Source: Mycobacterium hubeiense (GTDB lineage: Bacteria > Actinomycetota > Actinomycetes > Mycobacteriales > Mycobacteriaceae). From it: 58,111 nt of DNA. The notes below the pieces were generated by a model. The model had not been told where the DNA came from and made no database searches. It worked only from the letters and a program-made list of their open reading frames with translations. This document shows positions 16,769 through 24,550 of this stretch, in pieces. The position numbers were made by a program, and so were the translations under genes. The DNA lies in contig NZ_PIZU01000033.1 of assembly GCF_002838065.1 (NCBI RefSeq), positions 1 to 58,111 on the forward strand, in the 5' to 3' direction. The first letter of the stretch is position 1; each line of letters opens with the position of its first letter.

Positions 16769-17425
16769 ATGGGCCTGTTCAAGCGACGCAAAAGCCGCGC
16801 TACCCGCCGGGCCGAGGCCCGGGCCATCAAGGCCAAAGCCAAGCTGGAAGCCAAGCTCGCCGCAAAGAACGAGGCCCGTCGCATCAAGGCCGATCGCAAG
16901 GCCGAAAGCAACGCCCTCAAGGCTCAACTACGGGCGCAGCGCGATAGCGACCGGGCCGCCCTGAAGGTTGCTGAGGCACAACTCAAAGCCGCCCGCGAGG
17001 GCAAGCTTTTTTCACCCACTCGAATTCGCCGGATGCTCACCGTCACGCGATTGTTGGCACCGGTTGTCGTGCCGCTTGTTTATCGGGCCGCCGTCGCCGT
17101 GCGCGGAATCATCGACGAGCGTCGCGCTGAGAAGCTCGGCGTACCGCTCAGCCAGATCGGTCAGTTCTCCGGGCATGGCGCCCAACTGTCGGCCCGCATC
17201 GCCGGCGCGGAGCAATCGCTGCGTCTCGTCGTCGAAAAGAAGCCCAAGGATGCCGAGACCAAGCAGTTCGCCACGGCCATCACCGAACGACTCACCGACC
17301 TCTCGGCGGCGGTGACGGCGGCCGAGAACATGCCCGCCTCACGCCGGCGCGCCGCGCACGCCGCGATCGCCAAACAACTCGACGGCATCGACGCCGATCT
17401 GATGGCCCGCCTCGGCGTGGCCTGA
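16769..17425 (+). CDS. Conserved coiled-coil protein (Rv3850 ortholog, DUF6474)
   Basis: A 218-residue protein, the same length as Rv3850 and in the same place after espR. Residues 1-80 are a very basic Lys/Ala/Arg coiled coil (KRRKSRATRRAEARAIKAKA...). A hydrophobic segment near 93-110 (LLAPVVVPLVYRAAVAV) may touch the membrane. The C-terminal half is helical with ERLTDLSAAVTAAENMPASRRR. ATG 16769 follows GGAGG. Function unknown. Confidence 0.85.
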   Translation: MGLFKRRKSRATRRAEARAIKAKAKLEAKLAAKNEARRIKADRKAESNALKAQLRAQRDSDRAALKVAEAQLKAAREGKLFSPTRIRRMLTVTRLLAPVVVPLVYRAAVAVRGIIDERRAEKLGVPLSQIGQFSGHGAQLSARIAGAEQSLRLVVEKKPKDAETKQFATAITERLTDLSAAVTAAENMPASRRRAAHAAIAKQLDGIDADLMARLGVA

Positions 17426-17433
17426 CCCGCCCC

Positions 17434-17961
17434 ATGACCGCCGCCCGGACCGATCCCGCAGCGCTGCTGCGCGGCACGGCCACGGGATGTCTGACCGCGG
17501 CGTTGGCGATCGCCGCCCACGGGCTCGCCAGTGGTGCGGCGCCGACGGGCGCGGTCGCGGCGCAGCTCGGGCTGCTCGCCGCCACGATCGGTGCGCTGGC
17601 GTCGACGATCCGGCGCGCGGCGGACCCGCGGGTGCTGATCGGACTGCTCAGTGCCGGACAACTGCTCGGACACCTACTGCTCGACGCCGTCGGGCACGCC
17701 CACACATCGAGCGCCCCGCCGCCCCTCATGCTGGCGGCGCACGTGACCGCGGTGGTGCTCGGCGCGCTGATGATCGCCGCGTGCGAGCGGCTCTGCTCGG
17801 CGATGTCGCAAACGGTGCGTGCCGTCGTATCCGCCGAATGCCCTGCGGCGCCTGCCGTGAAGACCGTCACGGTATGCGCGAACGATCAGCCGTTGCACTC
17901 CGCGTTGATGCTGAGTGCCTCTATATCGCATCGGGGTCCGCCGGTGGGCTGCGCTCTCTGA
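17434..17961 (+). CDS. Multi-pass membrane protein of the copper cluster
   Basis: A 175-residue protein starting 8 bp after the Rv3850-like gene. Hydrophobic segments lie near 14-32, 38-58, 64-84 and 98-122. A conserved-looking HLLLDAVGHAHTSSAPPP loop has histidines that could touch metal. The C-terminal 50 residues are polar with three cysteines. It leads directly to ycnI-copC-copD (31 bp), and proteins of this type are often found with YcnI/CopCD. Its position is that of Rv3851, which is shorter. Confidence 0.65.
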   Translation: MTAARTDPAALLRGTATGCLTAALAIAAHGLASGAAPTGAVAAQLGLLAATIGALASTIRRAADPRVLIGLLSAGQLLGHLLLDAVGHAHTSSAPPPLMLAAHVTAVVLGALMIAACERLCSAMSQTVRAVVSAECPAAPAVKTVTVCANDQPLHSALMLSASISHRGPPVGCAL

Positions 17962-17992
17962 CCCGCATCCCATCGACTTCGAAAGAGACCCA

Positions 17993-18640
17993 ATGCAATT
18001 CACTACTCTGGCGTCCTCGCGCGCCCTGACCGCGGTTGCCGCGGTGTCCATCGGCCTGCTTGCGGCTGCCCCGACAGCGTCGGCCCACGTCCGGGTCGAG
18101 GCCGACAACCCAGCGCCCGGAAGCACCTCGGTGCTCACCTTCCGTGTGCCGGGCGAATCCGAAACAGGCGCGCTGACAACGCAATTGAGCGTCGCCCTGC
18201 CCGACGTGGCATCGGCCCGCACGGAGGTGATGCCCGGCTGGACGGCGCGGCTCGACCGGGACACCGCTTCGGGTACCGTCCGATCGGTGACATGGACGGC
18301 CGCACCCGGCACGGGCATCTCCTCCGACCAGTTCGCGTTGTTCCGCATCTCGGTCAAGCTGCCCGACACCGAGACGGTCAGCTTCCCCGCCACCCAGACC
18401 TACTCCGACGGCAAGGTCGTGCGCTGGGATCAAGCGCTGGAGCCCGGTGGCGCCGAGCCCGAATATCCGGCGCCGATGCTGACCATGTCGGGCGTCGCAA
18501 CCGACGAACACGGCGGGCACGGACCCGCGGCCACCAACTCCGCCGCCGTCGACAATTCGGCGCGGTGGCTGGGCGGTGGCGCGCTCGTGGTCGCAGCGTT
18601 CGCGGTGGTGGCGGCACTGCTGGAGCGGCGGCGGTCATGA
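17993..18640 (+). CDS. ycnI: YcnI-family copper-binding membrane-anchored protein (DUF1775)
   Basis: A 215-residue extracytoplasmic protein from the ATG at 17993. A signal peptide ends PTASA, so the mature protein starts HVRVEADNPAPGS; in YcnI this N-terminal His forms the Cu(II) site with a Glu and a Trp (W in VVRWDQALEPG is a candidate). The DUF1775 beta-sandwich fills residues 32-165, and a C-terminal helix with an RRR end anchors it. Its stop overlaps the copC start (ATGA). Confidence 0.88.
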   Translation: MQFTTLASSRALTAVAAVSIGLLAAAPTASAHVRVEADNPAPGSTSVLTFRVPGESETGALTTQLSVALPDVASARTEVMPGWTARLDRDTASGTVRSVTWTAAPGTGISSDQFALFRISVKLPDTETVSFPATQTYSDGKVVRWDQALEPGGAEPEYPAPMLTMSGVATDEHGGHGPAATNSAAVDNSARWLGGGALVVAAFAVVAALLERRRS

Positions 18641-19143
18641 GTCGTCTTGTCGCCGCACTCGTCGGCGTCGCATTGACGGTGGCGGCGCTCGCCGGCGCGG
18701 GCGTCGCCGCGGCGCACGCCACCCGCATCGCCACCGATCCGGTCGAGAACGCGGTGCTCACCGAATCCCCGCAGCGGGTGAGCGCCACGTTCAACGAGCA
18801 GCTGCAAAGCGCGTTCGCCGCGATGACGGTGGTCGGACCGGACGGCAACGTGTGGTCCGAGGGCGACCCGCAGGTTCAGGGTGCGGTGATCAGCGTAGGG
18901 GTGCGACCGCTGGGCCCCGCCGGGACTTACACGGTGAACTACCGGTTGACGTCGGCCGACGGCCATGTGGTGTCGGGGTCCTGGTCGTTCTCGCTCAGCG
19001 TGGCAGGCACCGGGACACCGGGCCCGGCGGCCACCGCACCCGTCACCGATGACGACGATGGCATGCCGGTGTGGCCGTTCGTCGCGGTGGCCGCGGTGAT
19101 CGTCGGCGCCGGCGCGTGGTGGGCGGTGCGACGGCAAAGATGA
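18637..19143 (+). CDS. copC: CopC-domain copper-binding protein
   Basis: A 168-residue secreted protein. The signal peptide ends before HATRIATDPVENA, again leaving an N-terminal His as in CopC; the second His site is in SADGHVVSGSW. A C-terminal helix (PVWPFVAVAAVIVGAGAWW) anchors it. It overlaps ycnI and copD by 4 bp each, so the three are translationally coupled. It likely hands copper to CopD. Confidence 0.88.
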   Translation: MSRLVAALVGVALTVAALAGAGVAAAHATRIATDPVENAVLTESPQRVSATFNEQLQSAFAAMTVVGPDGNVWSEGDPQVQGAVISVGVRPLGPAGTYTVNYRLTSADGHVVSGSWSFSLSVAGTGTPGPAATAPVTDDDDGMPVWPFVAVAAVIVGAGAWWAVRRQR

Positions 19144-20060
19144 CCGGGCGTGCGGTGACCGGCGGCGTGCTCGTCGTCGTGGCGTCGTCGGTCGCCGCAT
19201 GGGCGCTCGCGGTCCCGCAGAACACTTTGGCGGGGACACTGGTGCGGGCTCTGGCCGACTGCGCGGCGGTGGTGACGCTCGGCTTGACCGTCGTGCCGAT
19301 GCTCGATGTCGACCGCTACCGCGCCGAGCTGACCCGTCACGCGACCACGCCGCTGGCGATGAGCAGCGCGGCGTGGCTCGTCGCCGAGGCGGTCCGCATG
19401 GTGGTGGCCGCAGCCGACGCTGCGGCCGTGCCGGTGACACGCCTCGGCGTGCAGTCGGCACTCGATTTCGCGACGCACACGACCGTCGGCCGGGCGGGAT
19501 TGGTCAGCGTCGGTGCTGCGCTCGTGGTGCTCGTCGCCGCCGTGGCAACTCCCCGCACCGGCGCCATCGGCGTCGCCACGGCCGGTGTCGCGGCGGCGGG
19601 GCTGACGGCGCGCACGTTGGCCGGGCATCTGTCCGAGAGTCCGTTGGGCGGCGCCGCCGTCGCGGTGCATGCATTGGCGGCGGCGCTGTGGTGCGGGGCG
19701 CTGGCGGCGCTGGTGTTGACCGTGTCGCATCGCGGTCAGTGGGCACGGGTGTTGCCGCGGTTCTCCCAGCTGGCGCTGTGGTGTGTGGGGGTGCTGCTGG
19801 TGGGCGGGCTGGTCGGCGCGGTGGCGACGCTGTCCTCGCCGACGGCGTTGTACGCGACCGGATACGGCCGGGTGCTGTCGGCCAAGATCGTAGTGACAGC
19901 GGGTTTGGTCGTGCTGGCATGGCGCAACCGAGCGAGCTGGCTGCCCGCGGCCCGCGCGCACCGCGCGACTGCGGTCCTCTCGCGATCGCGCTCGCTGTTC
20001 GAGCTGGCATTCATGGCCGTGGCGTTGTCACTGGCGGCGGGGCTGGCGGTGACGGGTTGA
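19140..20060 (+). CDS. copD: CopD-family copper transport membrane protein
   Basis: A 306-residue protein with about eight membrane segments and the CopD domain at residues 170-290 (VHALAAALWCGALAAL, then RFSQLALWCVGVLLVGG). The start ATG at 19140 overlaps the copC stop. CopD partners CopC in copper uptake; the coupling of all three genes supports one copper-handling unit in the envelope. Confidence 0.85.
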   Translation: MTGRAVTGGVLVVVASSVAAWALAVPQNTLAGTLVRALADCAAVVTLGLTVVPMLDVDRYRAELTRHATTPLAMSSAAWLVAEAVRMVVAAADAAAVPVTRLGVQSALDFATHTTVGRAGLVSVGAALVVLVAAVATPRTGAIGVATAGVAAAGLTARTLAGHLSESPLGGAAVAVHALAAALWCGALAALVLTVSHRGQWARVLPRFSQLALWCVGVLLVGGLVGAVATLSSPTALYATGYGRVLSAKIVVTAGLVVLAWRNRASWLPAARAHRATAVLSRSRSLFELAFMAVALSLAAGLAVTG

Positions 20061-20129
20061 CCGAACGGCCCGCCTGGCATGATGGGGAGTACTGCCGGGT
20101 AGCACGAGAAACTGCAAAGGAGCAGCCAC

Positions 20130-20588
20130 ATGGCAGACCAGCAGGATCGACCCGACGAGAAGCCCGACGCCCCGGCCGGCGCCGCTGAGCCGTCGGGTGC
20201 AAGCACAGATCCCGCTCCGCCCGAGGCTCCCGTGAAGAAGACTCCGGCGAAGAAGGCTGCGAAGAAGGCACCCGCCAAGAAGGCGCCGGCGAAGGCCGCG
20301 AAGAAAGCGCCGGCGAAAAAGGCACCGGCCAAGAAGTCAGCCGCGAAGAAGGCCCCGCCCAAGAAGGCGGCGGCACTGGCCGATACCAACGGTGATCTGG
20401 CGTCGGCGGCGAAAGAGACGGCGGCGCATGCGAAATCGACCGTCACGGCGGCCGCCAACCCGGTCAATGGGCCGGCGGTGGTGCCCGCGGTCGGCCCGGA
20501 GCAGTCCCGGCTGCCGCTGGCGGCGGCCATCGCCGCGGGTGTGTTGGCGATCTTGATCGTCGTGCTCGCGCGTCGCCACACCGACTGA
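20130..20588 (+). CDS. hns: Histone-like, Lys/Ala/Pro-repeat membrane-tethered protein (Rv3852 / Hns ortholog)
   Basis: A 152-residue protein with three parts: an acidic, Pro-rich start (residues 1-35), a KKAPAKK-type repeat block (35-82) like histone H1 tails, and a C-terminal membrane helix (LAAAIAAGVLAILIVVLA). The same layout defines Rv3852, once called H-NS, which binds DNA and sits at the membrane. ATG 20130 follows AAAGGAG. The repeat number varies between species. Confidence 0.85.
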   Translation: MADQQDRPDEKPDAPAGAAEPSGASTDPAPPEAPVKKTPAKKAAKKAPAKKAPAKAAKKAPAKKAPAKKSAAKKAPPKKAAALADTNGDLASAAKETAAHAKSTVTAAANPVNGPAVVPAVGPEQSRLPLAAAIAAGVLAILIVVLARRHTD

Positions 20589-20596
20589 AATTGCGC

Positions 20597-20627
20597 TTGA
20601 CCCTCACGCGACGTCAGGGTCGATAGT
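20597..20627 (+). promoter_or_regulatory. MerR-type promoter with 19-bp spacer and inverted repeat
   Basis: TTGACC (20597-20602) and GATAGT (20622-20627) are separated by exactly 19 bp, the over-long spacer that MerR proteins correct by twisting DNA. The spacer holds the perfect inverted repeat GACCCT / AGGGTC (20599-20604 and 20616-20621). Transcription would start at about 20634, so the GTG at 20635 would be leaderless or nearly so. This is strong evidence for autoregulation by the next gene. Confidence 0.7.
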
Positions 20628-20634
20628 TGGGTCC

Positions 20635-21390
20635 GTGAACGCCAAGACCGTCGGTGCGGTAGCCGCCCTCACGGGTGTCTCCGTACGCACGCTGCACCAC
20701 TACGACCACATCGGTCTGGTGGTGCCGAGCGTGCGCACTCCGACGGGCTACCGCGGCTACACCGACGCCGACATCGAGCGGTTGCACCTGGTTCTGGTGT
20801 ACCGGTCTGTCGGGCTACGGCTCGACGAGATCCGCACGCTGCTCGACGACCCCGACGTCGACGTGCTCGCGCATCTGCAGCGGCAGCATCAGCTGCTGTC
20901 CGAGCAGGCCGAGCAACTGCAGTACACCATCAAGGCAGTGGAGGGACTCATGAACGCACACCAGAAGGGAATCCAGCTCACCGCCGAGGAGCAGGTCGAG
21001 ATCTTCGGTACGACCGCCTTTTCCGAGGAGTATGCGGCCGAGGCCGAGGAGCGCTGGGGCGGCACCGACGCGTGGAAGCAATCACAGCAACGGGTTTCGC
21101 GGTTCACCAAGGACGACTGGATCGCGATCCAGGCGGAGACGGTGGCGCTGCTCGACGCGCTGGCGCAAGCCAAACGTGACGGCGTGGCACCGGGCTGCGC
21201 CGAGGCCAACGAACTCGTAGAGCGGCACCGCGCGTCGATCCAGCGGTACTACGACTGCGATGACGAGATGCACCGGTGCCTCGCGGAGATGTACCTCGCC
21301 GATGAGCGGTTCACCCGCTACTACGACGACGCCGAGCCCGGGCTGGCCCAGTACGTGCACGACATCATCGTCGCTAACATCGAGCGGTGA
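20635..21390 (+). CDS. MerR-family regulator with TipAS antibiotic-recognition domain
   Basis: A 251-residue protein. Residues 1-70 are a MerR winged helix-turn-helix (VGAVAALTGVSVRTLHHYDHIGL...TGYRGYTDADIERL); a dimerising coiled coil follows to about 110. Residues 115-250 match the TipAS globin-like fold, which traps thiopeptides and other bulky drugs. The GTG start at 20635 has no ribosome site but sits at the predicted transcript start. Its stop overlaps rraA (GTGA at 21387-21390), an unusual coupling. Confidence 0.88.
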   Translation: MNAKTVGAVAALTGVSVRTLHHYDHIGLVVPSVRTPTGYRGYTDADIERLHLVLVYRSVGLRLDEIRTLLDDPDVDVLAHLQRQHQLLSEQAEQLQYTIKAVEGLMNAHQKGIQLTAEEQVEIFGTTAFSEEYAAEAEERWGGTDAWKQSQQRVSRFTKDDWIAIQAETVALLDALAQAKRDGVAPGCAEANELVERHRASIQRYYDCDDEMHRCLAEMYLADERFTRYYDDAEPGLAQYVHDIIVANIER

Positions 21391-21866
21391 TCATCGAGGC
21401 ACGTCCCACCGCTGATCTGGTCGACGAGATCGGCCCCGACGTCCGCAGCTGCGACCTGCAATTCGGCCAATACGGCGGCAGGTCGCAGTTCGCGGGGCCC
21501 ATCACCACCGTCCGCTGCTTCCAGGACAACGCGCTGCTCAAATCGGTGCTGTCCGAACCCGGCAACGGCGGGGTGTTGGTGATCGACGGCGACGGGTCGC
21601 TGCACACCGCGCTTGTCGGCGACGTCATCGCCGGCCTGGGCGTCGAGAACGGCTGGGCCGGGCTGATCATCAACGGCGCGGTGCGCGACGCGGCCACGCT
21701 GCGCACCCTCGACATCGGCATCAAGGCGCTGGGCACCAACCCACGCAAGAGCACCAAAAGCGGTGCGGGACAGCGGGATGTCCCCGTCGAGTTCGGCGGC
21801 GTGACCTTTTCGCCCGGTGACGTCGCCTATAGCGACGATGACGGCATCGTCGTGGTCAGCCCCTAA
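21387..21866 (+). CDS. rraA: RraA family protein (Rv3853 ortholog)
   Basis: A 159-residue protein of the RraA/HMG aldolase family. The signature is GDVIAGLGVENGWAGLIINGAVRDAATL, with R of the VRD motif and the neighbouring Asp as the usual metal/substrate residues. The E. coli member inhibits RNase E; others are 4-hydroxy-4-methyl-2-oxoglutarate aldolases. It was once called MenG in mycobacteria without support. The start overlaps the TipA-like gene. Confidence 0.9.
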   Translation: MIIEARPTADLVDEIGPDVRSCDLQFGQYGGRSQFAGPITTVRCFQDNALLKSVLSEPGNGGVLVIDGDGSLHTALVGDVIAGLGVENGWAGLIINGAVRDAATLRTLDIGIKALGTNPRKSTKSGAGQRDVPVEFGGVTFSPGDVAYSDDDGIVVVSP

Positions 21867-21983
21867 CCGTGTTCGGGTGGGTCGGGGTCGCCGCGGAGGC
21901 GACGGTCTTGGGGTAGGTGCCGTTGCGCGAATTCGGAAACAGCCCCGCGGCCGGATCGCCGCGCTCATAGCCGAGGTGATCGG

Positions 21984-22259
21984 TCAGATGGCGGCCCGAG
22001 CTCGCACCGCCGCGCTGGCCGCCTCCACATAGCAGCGGGTTTCCGGGTCGATCCAGCCCTGCAGCCGCGACATGCCGTCACGCTGCTGGGGTCCCAGGTG
22101 CAGTCCGCGCCGGCGCGCCCGCAGCCGCGCGGCGGTCTTGAAGCGCCGCTTGATCTCGTCGGGCGGGATCCGCAGCCGCGCCCGCAGCCGATCCTTGATC
22201 TCCACGGTGCCACCGAACCTGTGGATCAAACCGCCGCTGGGGACAACTGCCGCCACCAC
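21984..22259 (-). pseudogene. Degenerate fragment of a DUF222 (13E12-type) HNH protein
   Basis: A 91-residue minus-strand frame holds two recognisable pieces of the DUF222 family: DRLRARLRIPPDEIKRRFKTA... and DGMSRLQGWIDPETRCYVEAA. In intact mycobacterial proteins these are separated by other sequence and followed by an HNH nuclease domain, which is absent. Both ends and the middle are missing, so this is a relic. It fills the gap between rraA and ethA. Confidence 0.6.
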
Positions 22260-22291
22260 ACCCGCACATGTCAGTGGGCCGTGGTATGCGA

Positions 22292-22316
22292 AAGCCCCCG
22301 CACATGGCGGGGGCTT
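22292..22316 (-). terminator. Perfect 10-bp hairpin after ethA
   Basis: AAGCCCCCGC, a 5-nt loop and GCGGGGGCTT form a perfect stem 12 bp beyond the ethA stop in its direction of transcription. It has no T run, as is common in mycobacteria. Confidence 0.7.
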
Positions 22317-22327
22317 AAGCGCACCGG

Positions 22328-23803
22328 CTAGGCCGAAGCTTCTACCGCTGCATGGTGTTTCGTGAACGACAGGGACTCGTCGTCAACCTTCCCGTTGCGG
22401 ATCAGCCGCAGGTCGAGCAGGTAGTTCTGCTTCAACCGCCACGGTGCCCGCGAGCCTTGCTTCGGCAAGCGGTCCAGCGCCCGCAGGACGTAGCCCGGGG
22501 TGAAGTCCATCAGTGGCCGCTCATCGACAGCATCGCCGGGATGCTCCGGCACCACGGTGTCAAAGCCGTTGTCGTCCATGTAATTAAGTACACGGCAGAC
22601 GAACTCCGATACCAGGTCGGCCTTGAGCGTCCACGACGCGTTGGTGTAGCCGATGGTGAACGCCATATTGGGCATACCGCTGAGCATCATGCCCTTGTAG
22701 GCCATGGTTTCGTTGAGCTCGATCGGCACGCCGTTGCGGAGGATCTGCGCGCCACCGAATAGCTGCAAGTTCAAACCCGTTGCGGTGACGATGATGTCGG
22801 CTTCGAGCTCTTCACCGGAGGTCAGCCGGATGCCCTTGGCGGTGAACCGGTCGATGGTATCGGTGACGACGTCGGCCTTGCCGGCCTTGATCGTCTTGAA
22901 CAGGTCGCCGTTGGGCGCCAAGCACAACCGCTCGTCCCACGGGTTGTAGCGCGGGCCGAAGTGCTTCTCGACGTCATAGCCCTCGGGCAGCCGCCGCTGC
23001 GCCATCGTCATCAGCGTCTTGCGCATGAACTTGGGGAAGCGCCGCGCCAGCTGATACTGCGCCGACTGGAACAGGATGCTCTTCCACCGGTTGACGACGT
23101 AGGCCGGCTTCTCCGGCAGGGTCTTGTTCATCCGCACCGTGAACGGATCCACATCGGGCAGCGAGCCGATGTAGGTCGGAGAGCGCTGCAGCATCGTGAC
23201 GTGTCCGGCGCCCGAATTGGCAAGCGCGGGAATAAGAGTCACCGCTGTCGCGCCACTGCCGATAACCACGATCTTCTTGCCGGTGTAGTCGAGGTCTTCG
23301 GGCCAGTGCTGCGGATGGATGATGGTGCCCTCGAAATCCTCGGCGCCTTCGAACTTCGGCGAGTAGCCCTCGTCGTAGTTGTAGTAGCCGCTGCAGGCGA
23401 ACAGGAACGAGCAGGTGATCTCGGACTCTTCGCCGTCCTGCTCGATGCGCACGGTCCATTTGTTGTCGGCGTCGGACCACTCCGCAGCGAGTACCCGGTG
23501 GCGGTACCGGATGTGCTTGTCGATGCCGTACTCGGCCACCGTGTCCTTCAGGTAAGCCATGATCGACGGCCCATCGGCGATGGCCTTCTCCGACGTCCAC
23601 GGCTTGAACCGGAACCCCAGGGTGAACATGTCCGAGTCCGAGCGGATGCCCGGGTACTTGAAGAGGTCCCAGGTGCCGCCGAGATTGTCGCGGCGTTCGA
23701 GGATTGCGTAGCTCTTGGACGGGCAGCGGTCCTGCAGGTGCCACGCGGCGCTGATGCCGGAGATGCCGGCGCCGACGATCACAACATCGAGGTGTTCGGT
23801 CAT
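22328..23803 (-). CDS. ethA: FAD-containing Baeyer-Villiger monooxygenase EthA (Rv3854c ortholog)
   Basis: A 491-residue NADPH-dependent monooxygenase that inserts oxygen next to ketones; the M. tuberculosis enzyme also activates ethionamide. FAD-binding GAGISG is at residues 11-16, the Baeyer-Villiger fingerprint FEGTIIHPQHWP at 157-168, and NADPH-binding GSGATA at 182-187. The length is two residues from the M. tuberculosis protein. It is divergent from ethR across a 77-bp operator region. Confidence 0.95.
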   Translation of the reverse strand: MTEHLDVVIVGAGISGISAAWHLQDRCPSKSYAILERRDNLGGTWDLFKYPGIRSDSDMFTLGFRFKPWTSEKAIADGPSIMAYLKDTVAEYGIDKHIRYRHRVLAAEWSDADNKWTVRIEQDGEESEITCSFLFACSGYYNYDEGYSPKFEGAEDFEGTIIHPQHWPEDLDYTGKKIVVIGSGATAVTLIPALANSGAGHVTMLQRSPTYIGSLPDVDPFTVRMNKTLPEKPAYVVNRWKSILFQSAQYQLARRFPKFMRKTLMTMAQRRLPEGYDVEKHFGPRYNPWDERLCLAPNGDLFKTIKAGKADVVTDTIDRFTAKGIRLTSGEELEADIIVTATGLNLQLFGGAQILRNGVPIELNETMAYKGMMLSGMPNMAFTIGYTNASWTLKADLVSEFVCRVLNYMDDNGFDTVVPEHPGDAVDERPLMDFTPGYVLRALDRLPKQGSRAPWRLKQNYLLDLRLIRNGKVDDESLSFTKHHAAVEASA

Positions 23804-23825
23804 GGGACCGACGGTATCAACGCTG

Positions 23826-23862
23826 TGTTGAATAAGTCAACAGTGTGTTGAGAAAGTCGACA
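23826..23862. promoter_or_regulatory. Putative EthR operator between ethA and ethR
   Basis: Two inverted repeats lie in tandem, 20 bp apart: TGTTGA-N5-TCAACA at 23826-23842 and TGTTGA-N5-TCGACA at 23846-23862. A further partial copy (GGTGTTAA) follows. M. tuberculosis EthR binds a long operator cooperatively in this same gap, so a tandem site fits. Confidence 0.7.
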
Positions 23863-23880
23863 CGGTGTTAAGCTGCCCTC

Positions 23881-24519
23881 ATGACGACCGTCAGCCACGC
23901 GCCCAGAGGCCGTCGTTCGGCCCGCCCGTCGGGCGATGACCGTGAGCTGGCAATCCTCACCACCGCCGAGCGCCTCCTCGAGGAACGGCCCTTCGCCGAG
24001 ATATCCGTCGACGACCTGGCCAAGGGCGCCGGGCTGTCCCGGCCGACGTTCTACTTCTATTTCCCGTCCAAGGACGCGGTGCTGTTGACGCTGTTTGAGC
24101 GGGTGATGATCGAGGCCGACTCCACGCTCGACGGCCAGGCCGCCGAGGAGTTCTCGACAGATCCCGCGCGGTCCTGGCGCGACGGCATCTATGCGTTCAT
24201 GGAATTGTTCCGAGGCCACCGCGCCGTGGCACTGGCCGGCTTGTCGGGTCGGGCCACCAATCCCGAGCTGCGGGAATTGTGGTCGACGTTCATGCAGAAG
24301 TGGGTGAACCACGTCGCGACGGTCATCGAATTCGAACGCGCCCGTGGCGTCGCACCCGTCACGATCCCCGCCAAAGACCTGTCGGCGGCGCTGAACCTCA
24401 TGAACGAGCGGGCGATGATCGCGTCGTTCTCCGGCGAGCAACCGGCGATGTCCGAGACGACGGTCCTCGACACCCTGGTGCACGTCTGGGTCACCAGCAT
24501 CTACGGCCAAACGCCGTAA
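23881..24519 (+). CDS. ethR: TetR-family repressor EthR (Rv3855 ortholog)
   Basis: A 212-residue regulator. The helix-turn-helix (ISVDDLAKGAGLSRPTFYFYFPSKDA) is at residues 40-66; the C-terminal helices form the ligand pocket and dimer face. It represses the divergent ethA and, by analogy, itself. The length is close to the 216 residues in M. tuberculosis. Confidence 0.94.
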   Translation: MTTVSHAPRGRRSARPSGDDRELAILTTAERLLEERPFAEISVDDLAKGAGLSRPTFYFYFPSKDAVLLTLFERVMIEADSTLDGQAAEEFSTDPARSWRDGIYAFMELFRGHRAVALAGLSGRATNPELRELWSTFMQKWVNHVATVIEFERARGVAPVTIPAKDLSAALNLMNERAMIASFSGEQPAMSETTVLDTLVHVWVTSIYGQTP

Positions 24520-24536
24520 CTCGTCGGGCCCCGATG

Positions 24537-24550
24537 CGAACATATGTTCG
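24537..24550 (+). promoter_or_regulatory. LexA (SOS) box-like palindrome over the polymerase start codon
   Basis: CGAACATATGTTCG is a perfect 14-bp palindrome matching 10 of the 12 defined bases of the mycobacterial SOS box TCGAAC-N4-GTTCGA. It overlaps the ATG at 24544, so LexA would block a leaderless transcript or early elongation. Confidence 0.55.
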
